DNA of 64,000 bases. Source: Nostoc sp. CMAA1605. Its GTDB lineage: Bacteria; Cyanobacteriota; Cyanobacteriia; Cyanobacteriales; Nostocaceae. The stretch spans positions 62,001 through 126,000 of the forward strand of contig NZ_PJIZ01000001.1 in assembly GCF_021596505.1 (NCBI RefSeq). The letters are read 5' to 3'. Every line of letters starts with the position of its first letter. Position 1 is the stretch's first letter. Made by a program: the position numbers and the translations under genes. The notes below the pieces were generated by a model. The model saw only the letters and a program-made list of their open reading frames with translations, did no database searches and was not told where the DNA came from. Positions 9,603 through 18,241 of the stretch are shown in pieces.

Positions 9603-9986
9603 AATTATTGTTAGACACTCACGTACTTATTTGGTCAGTAGGAGAGCCAAAAAAACTATCTGACAATGTTAGAAACCTATTAATGGATACTAACAACTCT
9701 TGGTTAGTTAGTATAGCTAGTATTTGGGAATTACAAATTAAATATCAGCTTGGCAAACTCAATTTACAATTATCCTTACCTAATTTAATTGAAACTCAAA
9801 AGCAAGTAAACAATCTCAACATATTACCAATAGAGTTGGAACATAATCTATGCTCTTGATGGGCTACCAAATCATCATCGTGACCCTTTCGACAGAATTT
9901 TGATAGCTCAGTCAATATTTGAGAAAATACCTTTGTTAAGTGTAGATACAGTATTTGATTTATACCCAATCCAAAGGATTTGGTAG
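9599..9986 (+). pseudogene. PIN-domain (VapC-like) toxin gene with a +1 frameshift
   Basis: The first frame gives a PIN domain start, KLLLDTHVLIWSVGEP with its catalytic Asp, then SWLVSIASIWELQIKYQLGK with the conserved Glu. It stops at 9859 after about 86 residues. One base fewer in the AATC at about 9844-9848 restores a frame reading IYALDGLPNHHRDPFDRILI, then AQSIFEKIPLLSVDTVFDLY, ending at TAG 9984-9986. That restored part contains the third acidic cluster (HRDPFDR), so the intact protein would be about 128 residues. Either a recent inactivating mutation or a sequencing error explains it. Confidence 0.82.
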
Positions 9987-10118
9987 GATAACTGGCTTAT
10001 TCAAAGGAATTGTAAAAGCCAGCTATCAACAAAAGTTAGCGGGGAAGTTTAACTTAGATAAGGTAAAATTCTGAATGTATTAGACTTTCCTTCCATAGCT
10101 AAGACTACAAAGTTATTG

Positions 10119-11012
10119 TTAATCATCACCTTTAGAAAATTGATATACTGTTATTGCAGCTGCTAAACCTAAAACAGCAGGTGCAGCAACCGCCGCACCA
10201 ACAGCAGCAGTTCCACCTATTGCAACAGCAGCAAACGTTCCAGCAATTCCGCCGATAGTTGATGCAACTTTTCCAGCTTGTCTAGCGTTTTTTCTAGCTT
10301 CACGCTCTTTATGTGGTAAGTGTTCGTCATCTTCCATCATTTTGTTAACAACTATATCGGTTGCAATTCCACTCACTAAACCACCAGCACCAGAAATACT
10401 ACCTGCAACACGACCTGCTACACTTGGTGCTTGCTTTATTCCTATATTTACCAAAGCTTTCGATATCGGATTTAATGATTGTTTAGCAACTTCAGTCGCG
10501 GCTTTAGTTACTAATTTAGTTCCGGCACTAATAGCAACTACCCCAAAAAGTCCTTCTGTACGTGCGACAGCTTGATTTACTTGTTCACTTCTATAATTAC
10601 CTGTCTTACAGTAGTAAGCAAAATGTTCGCAGTTATTCCAAACAACATCGTATTTATGTTCACCTAACTTACTGATTGCTCTTTGCACTACAACTTCCGA
10701 AGTATAGGAATCCGCTTTGATTCCTGAAATTATTTGCGTAGGGAGGGAACAGGGAACAGGGAACAGGGAACAGGTAAGAAGGAACAAAAGTGTACGGAGT
10801 TTTTTTCAGAAATCAAATATGAGTCCTATATCACATTTTTCGTACTGAAAAACCTGAATTTTTTCGCCTTTAGCAAACTTCTTTTTACTGACACGGCAGA
10901 TAATTTTACCGTCATAATGAATAACTGCACCGTCCCCATAATCTATTCCATGATGATACGTCATACCTCCAGTCATCATCATCTTGCAGTAGATGTGATC
11001 TCCCTTTGCCAT
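10119..11012 (-). pseudogene. LRAT/NlpC-P60-type (NC domain) protein gene split by a 90-bp insertion
   Basis: Two same-frame pieces belong to one gene. The 5' piece (11012 to about 10831) has MAKGDHIYC and the catalytic His in TYHHGIDYGDGAVIHY. The 3' piece (about 10740 to 10119) has VVVQRAISKLGEHKYDVVWN followed by the NCEHFAYYC catalytic Cys motif and a C-terminal Gly/Ala-rich hydrophobic region. Removing 90 bp (10741-10830), including one TA, joins EKCD directly to TQIISGIK in frame and gives 267 residues. The insertion creates an in-frame TGA at 10808-10806. LRAT-like proteins are thiol acyltransferases or hydrolases acting at membranes; what this one does is unknown. A truncated but expressed 3' product cannot be excluded. 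Confidence 0.8.
10741..10830. mobile_element. 90-bp insertion carrying a lone IS630 end and GGGAACA tandem repeats
   Basis: The right part (about 10796-10830) matches the right terminal repeat of the IS at 2467-3622, including CAGAAATCAAATATGA and TCCTATA. The left part is tandem GGGAACA heptamers. TA occurs at both edges (10739-10740 and 10829-10830), as for an IS630-type target duplication. It looks like a degraded or composite solo end, not a whole element. Confidence 0.7.
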
Positions 11013-11142
11013 AAGTGACCCCACTATATTCAGCTACAAAGAATGTATTACTTTGTACTCAGAATATTTGAGTTTGAAGCATCACGTCAGTCGTAAAAAC
11101 ACGAAAAATTTTAGATGAAGCAGTGACAGTAAAGCTAAAGAT

Positions 11143-11209
11143 AACGTGAACCTGCCTGTTTATTATGTCTGTCGACATAGTGAATGCCGTTTGTTAGGAA
11201 GTTCACGTT
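11143..11209. repeat. Nested inverted repeat in a gene-free spacer
   Basis: The 9-bp arms AACGTGAAC (11143-11151) and GTTCACGTT (11201-11209) enclose a second 6-bp inverted repeat TATGTC / GACATA (11164-11179). The rest of the 11013-11383 spacer shows no gene. The structure may be a small mobile element, an operator, or a folded transcript. Confidence 0.45.
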
Positions 11210-11383
11210 AGGTTAGATAAAATTGGTATATTTACAGCAATTTTGCAGTAAGCGAGGTACACCATTATCAAGGTAATTAGTATTTAGATTTTGACTAAAC
11301 CTCTTGCACCATCCAAACCAACATTCCTAATAGCATTTCGATTGGCAGATAGAAGTCAATATAAAACATGATCAATTAAATAT

Positions 11384-11596
11384 TTAATATGACTGAATTT
11401 CAGTATTTCCTATTTGAACTTGAAGTTTTTGAACTTGTTCGATAGTTAAATCAGTAACTTCAACAATTAATGCGATCGCAAAACCTTTCATTAACATATT
11501 TCTGGCAATTTCCTGGGCTTTTTGTTCTAAACCTTGTTTAAAACCTTCTTGAAACCATTCTTGCCAAATATCTTGAACAATAACCGATTCAAGCAT
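11384..11596 (-). CDS. Stand-alone copy of an Rpn-type C-terminal tail (possible antitoxin)
   Basis: The most likely start is the ATG at 11596, 4 bp after the stop of the upstream nuclease gene, giving 70 residues. MLESVIVQDIWQEWF parallels the MRESVIYQDILQEGI segment where the tail of the full-length neighbour begins, and both end in the same fold-like segment (LTIEQVQKLQ versus LTIEQLQKLQ). The nuclease domain is absent. The copy lacks the GIEQ repeats but keeps a short GLEQKAQEIA stretch. No strong Shine-Dalgarno is seen, so translation would rely on coupling to the upstream stop. It is either decay of a duplicate or a free RpnS-like inhibitor. Confidence 0.65.
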   Translation of the reverse strand: MLESVIVQDIWQEWFQEGFKQGLEQKAQEIARNMLMKGFAIALIVEVTDLTIEQVQKLQVQIGNTEIQSY

Positions 11597-11600
11597 AAAG

Positions 11601-12443
11601 TTACTGGGGTTGATTGCCTTCTGTTTGAGCCTGTAATTTTTGCAACTGTTCAATAGTTAAACCTGTGGCATCGACAATTATTTCCAGACTAATACCTTGA
11701 TTAATCAGTTTGATGGCAACATCTTGAGCTTTTTGTTCAATACCTTGTTCAATCCCCTGTTCAATACCTTGTTCAATACCTTGTTCAACCCCTTTTTCAA
11801 AGCCCTCTTTAATACCTTCTTGTAAAATATCTTGATAAATTACAGATTCGCGCATAATATCACTCCGCAAAATTCTTTTAATCACGTCCTTATTTAATAC
11901 TAGCCCAGATAACACGGCTGTTGATGCAGCAAGATTACTGCGGATGAGGGTATCCTCAATTGCTTCAATAACTTGAGCCACTTCTTCTAAGGTTCGCGTT
12001 TGATTATCGGTTTGGCTTAAAGTTGCAAACGGTAGCAAACCTGGGTAATTGAAAAATATTTCTGTTGGCTGTTCCCACAGTCGAATTACGTCAAATCTGT
12101 GCCAGCTATTTTCTAAAATAAATTCTGTTTGATAAACTAGCTCAGAATCGCTTGGTTGTAAATAAATTACCACCTGACGCATTTTTTTCTGGGGAAATTT
12201 GCGATACCCGCGTAAGCGATAATCACTCATACGAAAGGGAATATCGACTTTTGGTCTGGTTTGAAATTCAAGATGGAGAACGATTTCATCGGACTGTAAC
12301 AAAATTAGTGCGTCTGCCCGTATGGGTTCGAGGGATAATTCCGATGGGCTTAGTTGAGTTAGTGCAATTGGCTCATTCAGTAGCCAAGTTGCAAAGTCAC
12401 TAGAAAATGATTCAGCAAGGAACTTACAAACGTTATCATACAT
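11601..12443 (-). CDS. Rpn-family PD-(D/E)XK nuclease (recombination-promoting nuclease-like)
   Basis: The 280-residue protein belongs to the broad Rpn/YhgA-like group of PD-(D/E)XK nucleases, often annotated as putative transposases. Candidate catalytic residues are Asp44 and the E-x-Q at 59-61 (LHLEFQT), with the conserved RMSDYRLRGYRKF helix after it. The C-terminal ~85 residues form a tail with GVEQ plus four GIEQ units and end in a small LTIEQLQKLQ segment. In E. coli such tails are also made separately from an internal start (RpnS) and inhibit the toxic full-length protein. Here Met197 has a good internal ribosome binding site, and a free tail ORF follows 4 bp after the stop. Confidence 0.8.
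   Translation of the reverse strand: MYDNVCKFLAESFSSDFATWLLNEPIALTQLSPSELSLEPIRADALILLQSDEIVLHLEFQTRPKVDIPFRMSDYRLRGYRKFPQKKMRQVVIYLQPSDSELVYQTEFILENSWHRFDVIRLWEQPTEIFFNYPGLLPFATLSQTDNQTRTLEEVAQVIEAIEDTLIRSNLAASTAVLSGLVLNKDVIKRILRSDIMRESVIYQDILQEGIKEGFEKGVEQGIEQGIEQGIEQGIEQKAQDVAIKLINQGISLEIIVDATGLTIEQLQKLQAQTEGNQPQ
11853..11866 (-). promoter_or_regulatory. Candidate internal translation start in the Rpn-type gene
   Basis: On the minus strand GGAG (11866-11863) stands 7 bases before an in-frame ATG (11855-11853), Met197 of the nuclease. Initiation there would yield an 84-residue protein consisting of exactly the repeat-bearing tail. The position mirrors the internal start at 34780 in the second Rpn-type gene. 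Confidence 0.55.
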
Positions 12444-12509
12444 AGGTTGTAATTTTATCAGTACGCTCTTACGTCCGTAATTTTTTATATAAATGTTTAC
12501 TGTTAACTT

Positions 12510-13778
12510 ATGAATTTACTAGATATTCTTATTCTCTCCAATGGCCCAGGGGAAGTAACGACTTGGGTACGTCCAGTAGTGAAAGCTTTGCGAGACAAGT
12601 TAGGAAATAACCGTGATGAGGTGAGGATTTCTGTAGTTTTATCACCTTGTCCCAATGCTAGCGGTAAAGAAGCAGCGATCGCCCTTTCTTATCCTGAAGT
12701 AGACCGAGTACAATCAGCAGAGCATTTTTGGCAATTTTTACTCTGGGGTAAAACTGTAGAAAATTGGGATTGGAGCGATCGCGGTATCATTATATTTTTA
12801 GGTGGCGATCAAATTTTCCCTGTCATCATCGGTAAAAAACTGGGATATCGTACAGTAGTTTACGCCGAATGGGAAGCCAGATGGCATAACTTCATTGACC
12901 GTTTTGCAGTCATGAACCCACAAGTTTCCGCCAAAGCCTCCCCCAAATACGCCGATAAATTTACAGTCGTCGGCGACATAATGCTAGAAGCCCAAAAACA
13001 ACTCAATACTACCCATTCCCCATTACCCATTCCCCATTACCCAATCATAGGTCTGTTACCTGGGTCAAAAGCCGCAAAATTAACCCAAGGCGTACCCCTA
13101 ATGCTCAAAATTGCTGAATATATCCACAGCAAAAGACCTGAGATGAAATTTGTCATTCCCGTTGCGCCAACCTTAGATTTACAAACTCTAGCCAGCTTTG
13201 CAGATCCCCAAAAAAACCCTTTTGCCGAAACTTTTCGATTTTCTGGTGCTTCCTTAGTTGTCTCAGAACCAAGTGGTAACTACCCTGTGTTGCAAACCAG
13301 TCAAGGAGTCAATGTAGAGTTACACCAAGAAAATCCTGCCTATGATTTACTATCCCGTTGTTGTATTTGTTTAACCACAGTCGGAGCAAACACCGCCGAA
13401 TTAGGGGCTTTGGGTGTACCCATGCTAGTGTTATTACCCACACAACAACTTGATGCTATGCGTTCTTGGGATGGTTTACCAGGGTTGCTGGCAAATTTAC
13501 CAGGTTTCGGTTCTACTTTTGCCAAAATCATCAACTGGCTATTTCTCAGACGCAAAGGTTTATTGGCATGGCCAAACATCTGGGCAAAAGCCGAAATAGT
13601 ACCCGAAATCGTTGGAAAACTCCAAGCCAATGATATCGGGGAAATGGTTCTAAACTTGATAGATCATCCAGAAAAATTAGAAGCAATGAGAATCAAGCTA
13701 CGCCAAGCCAGAGGTGAAAGCGGTGCAGCCCAAAAAATAGCCCATATTGTTAGTGAGGAAATTGGGCATTGGGAATAG
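12510..13778 (+). CDS. Lipid-A-disaccharide synthase-related glycosyltransferase
   Basis: The 422-residue protein resembles LpxB in fold and motifs but belongs to the cyanobacterial LpxB-related group. The N-terminal ILILSNGPGEVTTWVRPVVK replaces the LpxB start. The central VVGDIMLEA and GLLPGSKAAKL form the junction to the second Rossmann domain, and TVGANTAELGALGVPMLVLL is the sugar-nucleotide-binding loop. LpxB itself joins UDP-diacylglucosamine and lipid X at the membrane; most cyanobacteria have a separate true LpxB, so the acceptor here is uncertain. The gene is preceded by the divergent Rpn-type gene and stands alone. Confidence 0.82.
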   Translation: MNLLDILILSNGPGEVTTWVRPVVKALRDKLGNNRDEVRISVVLSPCPNASGKEAAIALSYPEVDRVQSAEHFWQFLLWGKTVENWDWSDRGIIIFLGGDQIFPVIIGKKLGYRTVVYAEWEARWHNFIDRFAVMNPQVSAKASPKYADKFTVVGDIMLEAQKQLNTTHSPLPIPHYPIIGLLPGSKAAKLTQGVPLMLKIAEYIHSKRPEMKFVIPVAPTLDLQTLASFADPQKNPFAETFRFSGASLVVSEPSGNYPVLQTSQGVNVELHQENPAYDLLSRCCICLTTVGANTAELGALGVPMLVLLPTQQLDAMRSWDGLPGLLANLPGFGSTFAKIINWLFLRRKGLLAWPNIWAKAEIVPEIVGKLQANDIGEMVLNLIDHPEKLEAMRIKLRQARGESGAAQKIAHIVSEEIGHWE

Positions 13779-13780
13779 GG

Positions 13781-13855
13781 CATTGGGCATTGGGCATTGG
13801 GTATGGAAGTAACATACTAATGACTAATGACTAATGACTAATGACTATTGACTAA
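13781..13855. repeat. Short tandem repeats (GGGCATT and ACTAATG heptamers)
   Basis: About three GGGCATT units are followed by about five ACTAATG-type units. Such short tandemly repeated repetitive sequences are typical of heterocystous cyanobacterial spacers. They lie between converging genes and touch the 3' end of the next one. Confidence 0.85.
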
Positions 13856-14235
13856 TCAGATTGTCCATCTCTGCGCCCTAGTTCGTAAATTCCAGAACCC
13901 ATGCAGGCGAGGATGCCCATACTAATTGCCCAACTGCGTCCTAAACTAATTTCTACACCCCAGTTACATAAAGCCCCAATGACCAAAAACGGCACAATGC
14001 TAAACAGTGAGGCGTAGAAGGCGTTTTGTGATTCTCTGGCTTTGCGGGTTTTTTCAAATTCTTTTTCACTAGTGTAAAGCGATCGCTCGGCAAAATTGAA
14101 CCAGCGGCCTAGTTGTTCTATTACCCACTCACTCACGGGGGAAAATCCTAAATATAACGCCAAAGACCACAAACTTGCTCCAGCGATCGCAACTGTATCT
14201 ATCTCAAAACTAAAAGGTAGTATCTCGGTCAGCAT
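13852..14235 (-). CDS. Conserved-looking small membrane protein, unknown function
   Basis: The 127-residue protein has three hydrophobic segments (about residues 10-30, 75-93 and 100-117) separated by a charged amphipathic region (RSLYTSEKEFEKTRKARESQ). It begins MLTEILPFSF at an ATG and ends in a hydrophilic ELGRRDGQSD tail. I do not recognise a domain. It would sit in the cytoplasmic or thylakoid membrane. No operon partner is visible; the stop codon lies within the tandem-repeat tract. Confidence 0.65.
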   Translation of the reverse strand: MLTEILPFSFEIDTVAIAGASLWSLALYLGFSPVSEWVIEQLGRWFNFAERSLYTSEKEFEKTRKARESQNAFYASLFSIVPFLVIGALCNWGVEISLGRSWAISMGILACMGSGIYELGRRDGQSD

Positions 14236-14891
14236 GGCTTTGGTGCTTCCTGCAAATGGTTCGATTGATGCTAGATATCATGATCAATCGACTTATTCAG
14301 CAATTTTAAGCATAAAAGTTAACAAGATTTTGGCAACTTGGCAACTATCCCATAGGTAATCTTTCCCTTGACTGCTGCAAAATCATCTATGATTACCTAA
14401 ATTTATTCGTGAATATACGTGATGTTTCAGTATAATATTTTATTAATTTTAATCTTCAGCAGCAATTAAACGTAAAAACAACGACTTTTCTTGTCCAAAT
14501 GATTTGACTACAAAAATTCCCTAAGCATCTCAATTCCCCATTCTCTATTCCCTGCCGACACAAATAATTCAGGAATTAAATTTGATTTTTATACGTATAC
14601 ACGTAAAATTCTGATTAAAAAATCTATAATTTTTGGTTATTAACAGTTTTTTGATGGCAATTAAGCAGTTATTAAACAAATCAACAGCAAAAGTTTGACA
14701 CTCCAAACCCATATATATTAATCTATTTGACTGAATAAGTTAATTTACGTAAGTATATACTCACAGTGTAAATCTGATAATTCAAATAAAAATGAGTTTT
14801 TCAGGAAAAAAGCAATTTTTAATTTAGATTTATCCGAGTATTTACGAAAAATAAATCTCAATAATATAGGAATGGCTGAAGGAACATAATA
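14236..14891. other. AT-rich divergent spacer upstream of the M23 peptidase gene
   Basis: About 650 bp hold no supported ORF. The half next to the peptidase gene is very AT-rich. GGCTGAAGGAACA just before 14892 provides the ribosome binding site. I see no repeat family and no structured RNA that I can name. Confidence 0.4.
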
Positions 14892-15533
14892 ATGAGTAAG
14901 CAGCAGGCAAAAGTAATATTGGGAACAGCAACACTGTCAATTTTAAGTATCAGTATTTTTAGCTGCATGACTCTATTACCTCAAGAAGAAATTGCCAGAG
15001 CAAGAGAGGTAAAATCCAACACTATAGCCACAGGTAATGGTTGGTCAGCAGCATCTTTTCCTGTAGAAAACTTTCAAGCCTATACCTCTGCATTTGGCTA
15101 CCGTCGTTCAGCAACAGGCGGGAATAATTGGGAATTTCACAATGGTTTAGATATAGCTGCACCACAAGGTAGTTATATTCGTAACTGGTGGGGTGGCACA
15201 GTGATTAAAGTGAGCGATCGCGGTGCTTGTGGTACTCACATCGTGATTAAATCTGGACAATGGGAACACACCTATTGTCATATGGAAGGTTCTGTAGAAA
15301 CCTCTAACGGTCGGCAGTACATGATTGATAGAGCCGGCGGCATCCAAATCTGGGAAGGTCAAACAATCCCCACAGGGGTGAGAATTGGTAGAATCGGGAT
15401 GACCGGACGCACCACCGGGCCGCATCTCCACTGGGTAATGAAGTACGCCAATAACTATGTTGATCCGGCAATGGTGTTAAGGGAAATGTTCGTCCAACAG
15501 CAAATCGCCAGAGGTAAGGACGCTTCCAACTAA
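14892..15533 (+). CDS. Exported M23-family (LytM-type) peptidase
   Basis: The 213-residue protein starts with a signal/lipoprotein-like segment (residues 1-30, ILSISIFSCMTLL with a Cys at about 25). The M23 domain follows from about residue 60: HNGLDIAAPQG supplies the first His and Asp, and GPHLHW near the C-terminus supplies the HxH motif. These Zn2+ ligands suggest an active endopeptidase that cuts peptide cross-links of peptidoglycan in the periplasm. It lacks LysM or coiled-coil parts and is short for the family. It is monocistronic, followed by a tandem-repeat tract. Confidence 0.88.
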   Translation: MSKQQAKVILGTATLSILSISIFSCMTLLPQEEIARAREVKSNTIATGNGWSAASFPVENFQAYTSAFGYRRSATGGNNWEFHNGLDIAAPQGSYIRNWWGGTVIKVSDRGACGTHIVIKSGQWEHTYCHMEGSVETSNGRQYMIDRAGGIQIWEGQTIPTGVRIGRIGMTGRTTGPHLHWVMKYANNYVDPAMVLREMFVQQQIARGKDASN

Positions 15534-15535
15534 AT

Positions 15536-15765
15536 AGGCAAGGGGGCAGGGGTGCAGGGGTGCAGGGGGCAGGGGGCAGGGGGCAGGGGAGATAAAGAAA
15601 ATTTCAAATCAGGTTGCCCTTATTTTTGAAGTAATTGAGTAATAAAAAATACTCATTACTTATTACTTATTACTCATTACTTATTACTCATTACTCATTA
15701 CTCATTACTCATTACTCATTACTCATTACTCATTACTCAGCACTCATCACTCAGCACTGTTTTAA
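15536..15765. repeat. Tandem-repeat tract (GGGGCAG and ACTCATT heptamers)
   Basis: GGGGCAG-type units (15540-15590) are followed by a long run of TACTCATTACT-type heptamers (about 15650-15755). This is the longest such tract in the window. It separates the M23 gene from the nifP-like control region. Confidence 0.88.
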
Positions 15766-15843
15766 ATATGGCGAATCGCTAAAATGAATATAGTAACTGG
15801 GTATACAGAAATTTGAGTTGTAGTCCTGTCTACTTGATATTCC

Positions 15844-16075
15844 GGGGGATTTGAGTACAGCTTAATATATCTCAAAATATCTCACTCAAATCGTATCAAA
15901 GTCTTACATATTAAGTTTTTTGTAGCGAGTACAAAAATTCTGAACCCTGGGGTGATAAATACTAGTCCCCCATATCTAAAATACTTGTACCCATACCCCA
16001 AAATAAATTTTTGGTTGTTGTCTGTGGCGGGTTGGAGGGGTTGAGTATAAACGTAATTAATCCAATAAATCCAAT
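15844..16075 (+). promoter_or_regulatory. Control region of cysE/nifP, shared with the nifB upstream region
   Basis: Ordered motifs recur upstream of nifB (35695-35935): TTGAGTAC with GAGTAC at 15853, a second GAGTAC at 15927 followed by TCTGAACCC, two AATACT motifs (the second continuing to TTGTACCC, ending at about 15992), and TTGAGTAT at about 16041 followed by AATCCAATAAATCCAAT. The spacing between the first two GAGTAC boxes is 74 bp here and 71 bp at nifB. CnfR (PatB) is known to activate nifB and nifP through conserved upstream cis-elements in cyanobacteria, so these are the likely sites. The assignment to CnfR is inference. Confidence 0.7.
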
Positions 16076-16158
16076 CAAGATGGGGTGTACTGTCCTGTTG
16101 GGGGTCGCCTGATATAAGCATAAAAATAGCACAAGGCTCTTTTACCCACGCAGTACCA

Positions 16159-16959
16159 ATGCAACAGTCCTTAGATGGTATCGACAATCCACCTGATAAA
16201 ACCAAAACTTCCTGGTTGCAGGATCTCTTCTCTGGCAATTTGTTTGAGCCATTGTTGAGTGATTTTCGGATAATTTTTGAACGAGATCCCGCCGCACGTA
16301 ATTGGCTGGAAGTGGTGTTCTGTTATCCTGGTTTGCACGCTATCTGTTTACATCGTCTCGCTCACTGGTTACACCTGCGGAATGTGGTGTTCTTCCCTCG
16401 CTTCATTTCTCATCTGGCGCGGTTTCTCACCGGCATCGAAATTCACCCAGGTGCAAGGATTGGTAAAGGTGTGTTCATCGACCACGGGATGGGGGTTGTG
16501 ATTGGTGAAACGGCGATTGTGGGGGACTACACCCTAATTTATCAAGGTGTGACTCTAGGCGGTACTGGCAAGGAAAGCGGTAAACGCCATCCGACTGTCG
16601 GCAGTCATGTTGTTGTGGGGACTGGTGCCAAGGTTTTAGGTAATATTCAAATTGGCGATCGCGTCAGAATTGGTGCAGGTTCAGTTGTATTACGCGATGT
16701 TCCCCCAGACTCTACAGTAGTAGGGATTCCAGGACGGATTATTTCTCGTAAGGAAAAGAATAATTTATGTCCTCTGGATCACGCCAAGTTACCTGACGTA
16801 GAAGCAAATGTAATTCGTTCGCTATTAACGCGAATTGAGCAACTAGAACAAAAACTGCAAACTCTCTCTAGCCAATCAGAATATAGGCAGGGGGCAGGGA
16901 GCAGGGAGCCAGGGCGAAAGATTCTCAGTTCCTTGGCTAGTGAAGATACTAACCCCTAG
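16159..16959 (+). CDS. cysE: Serine O-acetyltransferase, nif-associated (NifP-type CysE)
   Basis: The 266-residue enzyme transfers acetyl from acetyl-CoA to serine, feeding cysteine synthesis. The N-terminal helical domain ([20 protein letters not shown]) is followed by a left-handed beta-helix of hexapeptide repeats ([18 protein letters not shown], then [20 protein letters not shown]) and the catalytic His in [11 protein letters not shown] poorly conserved, repeat-derived tail follows after about residue 235. Its place just ahead of nifVZT and the motif set it shares with nifB identify it as the nif-specific paralogue NifP, which boosts cysteine for iron-sulfur cluster assembly. Confidence 0.93.
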   Translation: MQQSLDGIDNPPDKTKTSWLQDLFSGNLFEPLLSDFRIIFERDPAARNWLEVVFCYPGLHAICLHRLAHWLHLRNVVFFPRFISHLARFLTGIEIHPGARIGKGVFIDHGMGVVIGETAIVGDYTLIYQGVTLGGTGKESGKRHPTVGSHVVVGTGAKVLGNIQIGDRVRIGAGSVVLRDVPPDSTVVGIPGRIISRKEKNNLCPLDHAKLPDVEANVIRSLLTRIEQLEQKLQTLSSQSEYRQGAGSREPGRKILSSLASEDTNP

Positions 16960-17034
16960 ATTTATGTATAGTATTCTCTCCCTGCACCCTGCACTCCTCC
17001 CCTTGTCCTCTTCTATGACTAAGGATAAATAATC

Positions 17035-17274
17035 ATGTTGCGAGGTGATTATATATTGCAGATACCATTTGGCGATCGCTGGCAGATTTATTATCGGTTA
17101 CAGGAGTTGATGATCCCGTGTTCCTGTCATCCCGATGGCTCATTGCGGGTGCAAGTTAATAGCTGCTTGACAGCAGTTCTAGTTCGCAGTACAGTTATGC
17201 AATTTCTAGCTTCTCGCCCAGAGTTACTGGACTGGCTAGAGCGTTGTTGGGATTGCAACTATGAATCGTTTTAA
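17035..17274 (+). CDS. Small conserved-type protein of the nif region, unknown function
   Basis: The 79-residue protein (MLRGDYILQIPFGDRWQIYY...) contains four Cys residues, two as CSC and two as CWDC near the C-terminus, with LASRPELLDWLERC as an amphipathic helix. I do not recognise a domain. It lies 75 bp after nifP on the same strand, in the position of a small ORF found in the nifP-nifV interval of Nostoc-type genomes. A role linked to nitrogen fixation is guilt by association only. Confidence 0.65.
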   Translation: MLRGDYILQIPFGDRWQIYYRLQELMIPCSCHPDGSLRVQVNSCLTAVLVRSTVMQFLASRPELLDWLERCWDCNYESF

Positions 17275-17391
17275 GTGCTGGGTGCTGAGTTAAGAGTGCT
17301 GGGTGCTAAGAAGGTCTGACAAAAAACTTACAAAATAAGCATTTTTATTAGGGATTTTTAATTTTGGATTTTGCATTAGGAGTGAAACAAC

Positions 17392-17589
17392 GTGACTACT
17401 CACAACAAAGATGTAGAACTGCTAGATTTTTTACATAATGAACTTGCACTTTCCCATAAAGATATTGCTATAGCTCTCAAACACCGTGAACTTGATCCTG
17501 CACCTTTACCGATGTTACTTTGGCAATATGGTTTAGTAAATTTAGAAGAATTGGAGAAAATTCTAGATTGGTTACATAATAACATTTGA
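17392..17589 (+). CDS. DUF2949-type small protein
   Basis: The 65-residue protein starts at GTG, supported by AGGAG nine bases upstream. It is all-helical and fits the DUF2949 pattern: LLDFLHNELALSHKDIAIAL, then PAPLPMLLWQYGLVNLEELE and KILDWL. It is a small cytoplasmic protein of unknown function widespread in cyanobacteria. It lies on the same strand as the nif genes, with 650 bp of AT-rich sequence separating it from nifV. Confidence 0.75.
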   Translation: MTTHNKDVELLDFLHNELALSHKDIAIALKHRELDPAPLPMLLWQYGLVNLEELEKILDWLHNNI

Positions 17590-18241
17590 ATAACTTGGAT
17601 TAAATAGTCATAAAATCATAATTTTTCTTAGAGATGATTGTAAAAATAATATATTTATAATTTCGTCATTAAGTTATATTGGTTTTTAATTTAATAACTG
17701 AAAATACTAACTTAAAAAAATTAATATTTTTACGCAAAAATAAAATCCGCATCATATATAGTTATATGTCAATACAGTTCAGATAAGCATTTTGAAATTT
17801 TACTGTTCTCTTTTCCCTGTTTCCCTTTCTCCACAGGAAAACTTGCTCAACTGAACCATATTGAAATGTAATATTTAAATCACTTTCAGCACCGCAAATA
17901 AATTGAGAAAAATATTGAGCAATTGTCCCAGAATGTCAAGCATTAGCGGATAATTGCTAATATTTATATATGGCAAAAAATTAGTTAAAGAATATGTATT
18001 TTTTGCAAATTTTTTATTAAATGATACATGGTTTTTGTCTACTGTCATACAGATATGTTGTTATTGTTTAGGTAATATTTAGAAATGATGAAGATGAATT
18101 ATTAAAGGTAAAAGTTAACTGCATTTACTGTTCAATCTTCGCCAGATATTTCTAGCATTTACCAATACCACAAATTGTATAAAATTGTGCCTTTAATTCT
18201 TGAAAGTATATTAAGAGAAATTGCTAAGAGGGATGTTTGAG
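17590..18241. other. Spacer upstream of nifV, containing a MITE-like element
   Basis: The AT-rich spacer has no gene. At 17770-17863 a 94-bp element is bounded by imperfect inverted repeats CAATACAGTTCAG / CTGAACCATATTG. The shared nifP/nifB motif set is not visible here, so nifV either uses a different promoter or is read from further upstream. Confidence 0.5.

Noticed and set aside
10734-11018. 94-codon plus-strand frame across the LRAT-like gene
   Set aside because: It is antisense to the disrupted gene and exists only because of the 90-bp insertion.
15650-15755. Regular repeats considered as a CRISPR array
   Set aside because: The units are 7-bp heptamers in direct tandem without spacers, and no cas gene is nearby.
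15882-16238. 118-codon minus-strand frame upstream of cysE
   Set aside because: It covers the motif set shared with nifB and overlaps the cysE start; its translation resembles no protein and the region is better explained as control DNA.
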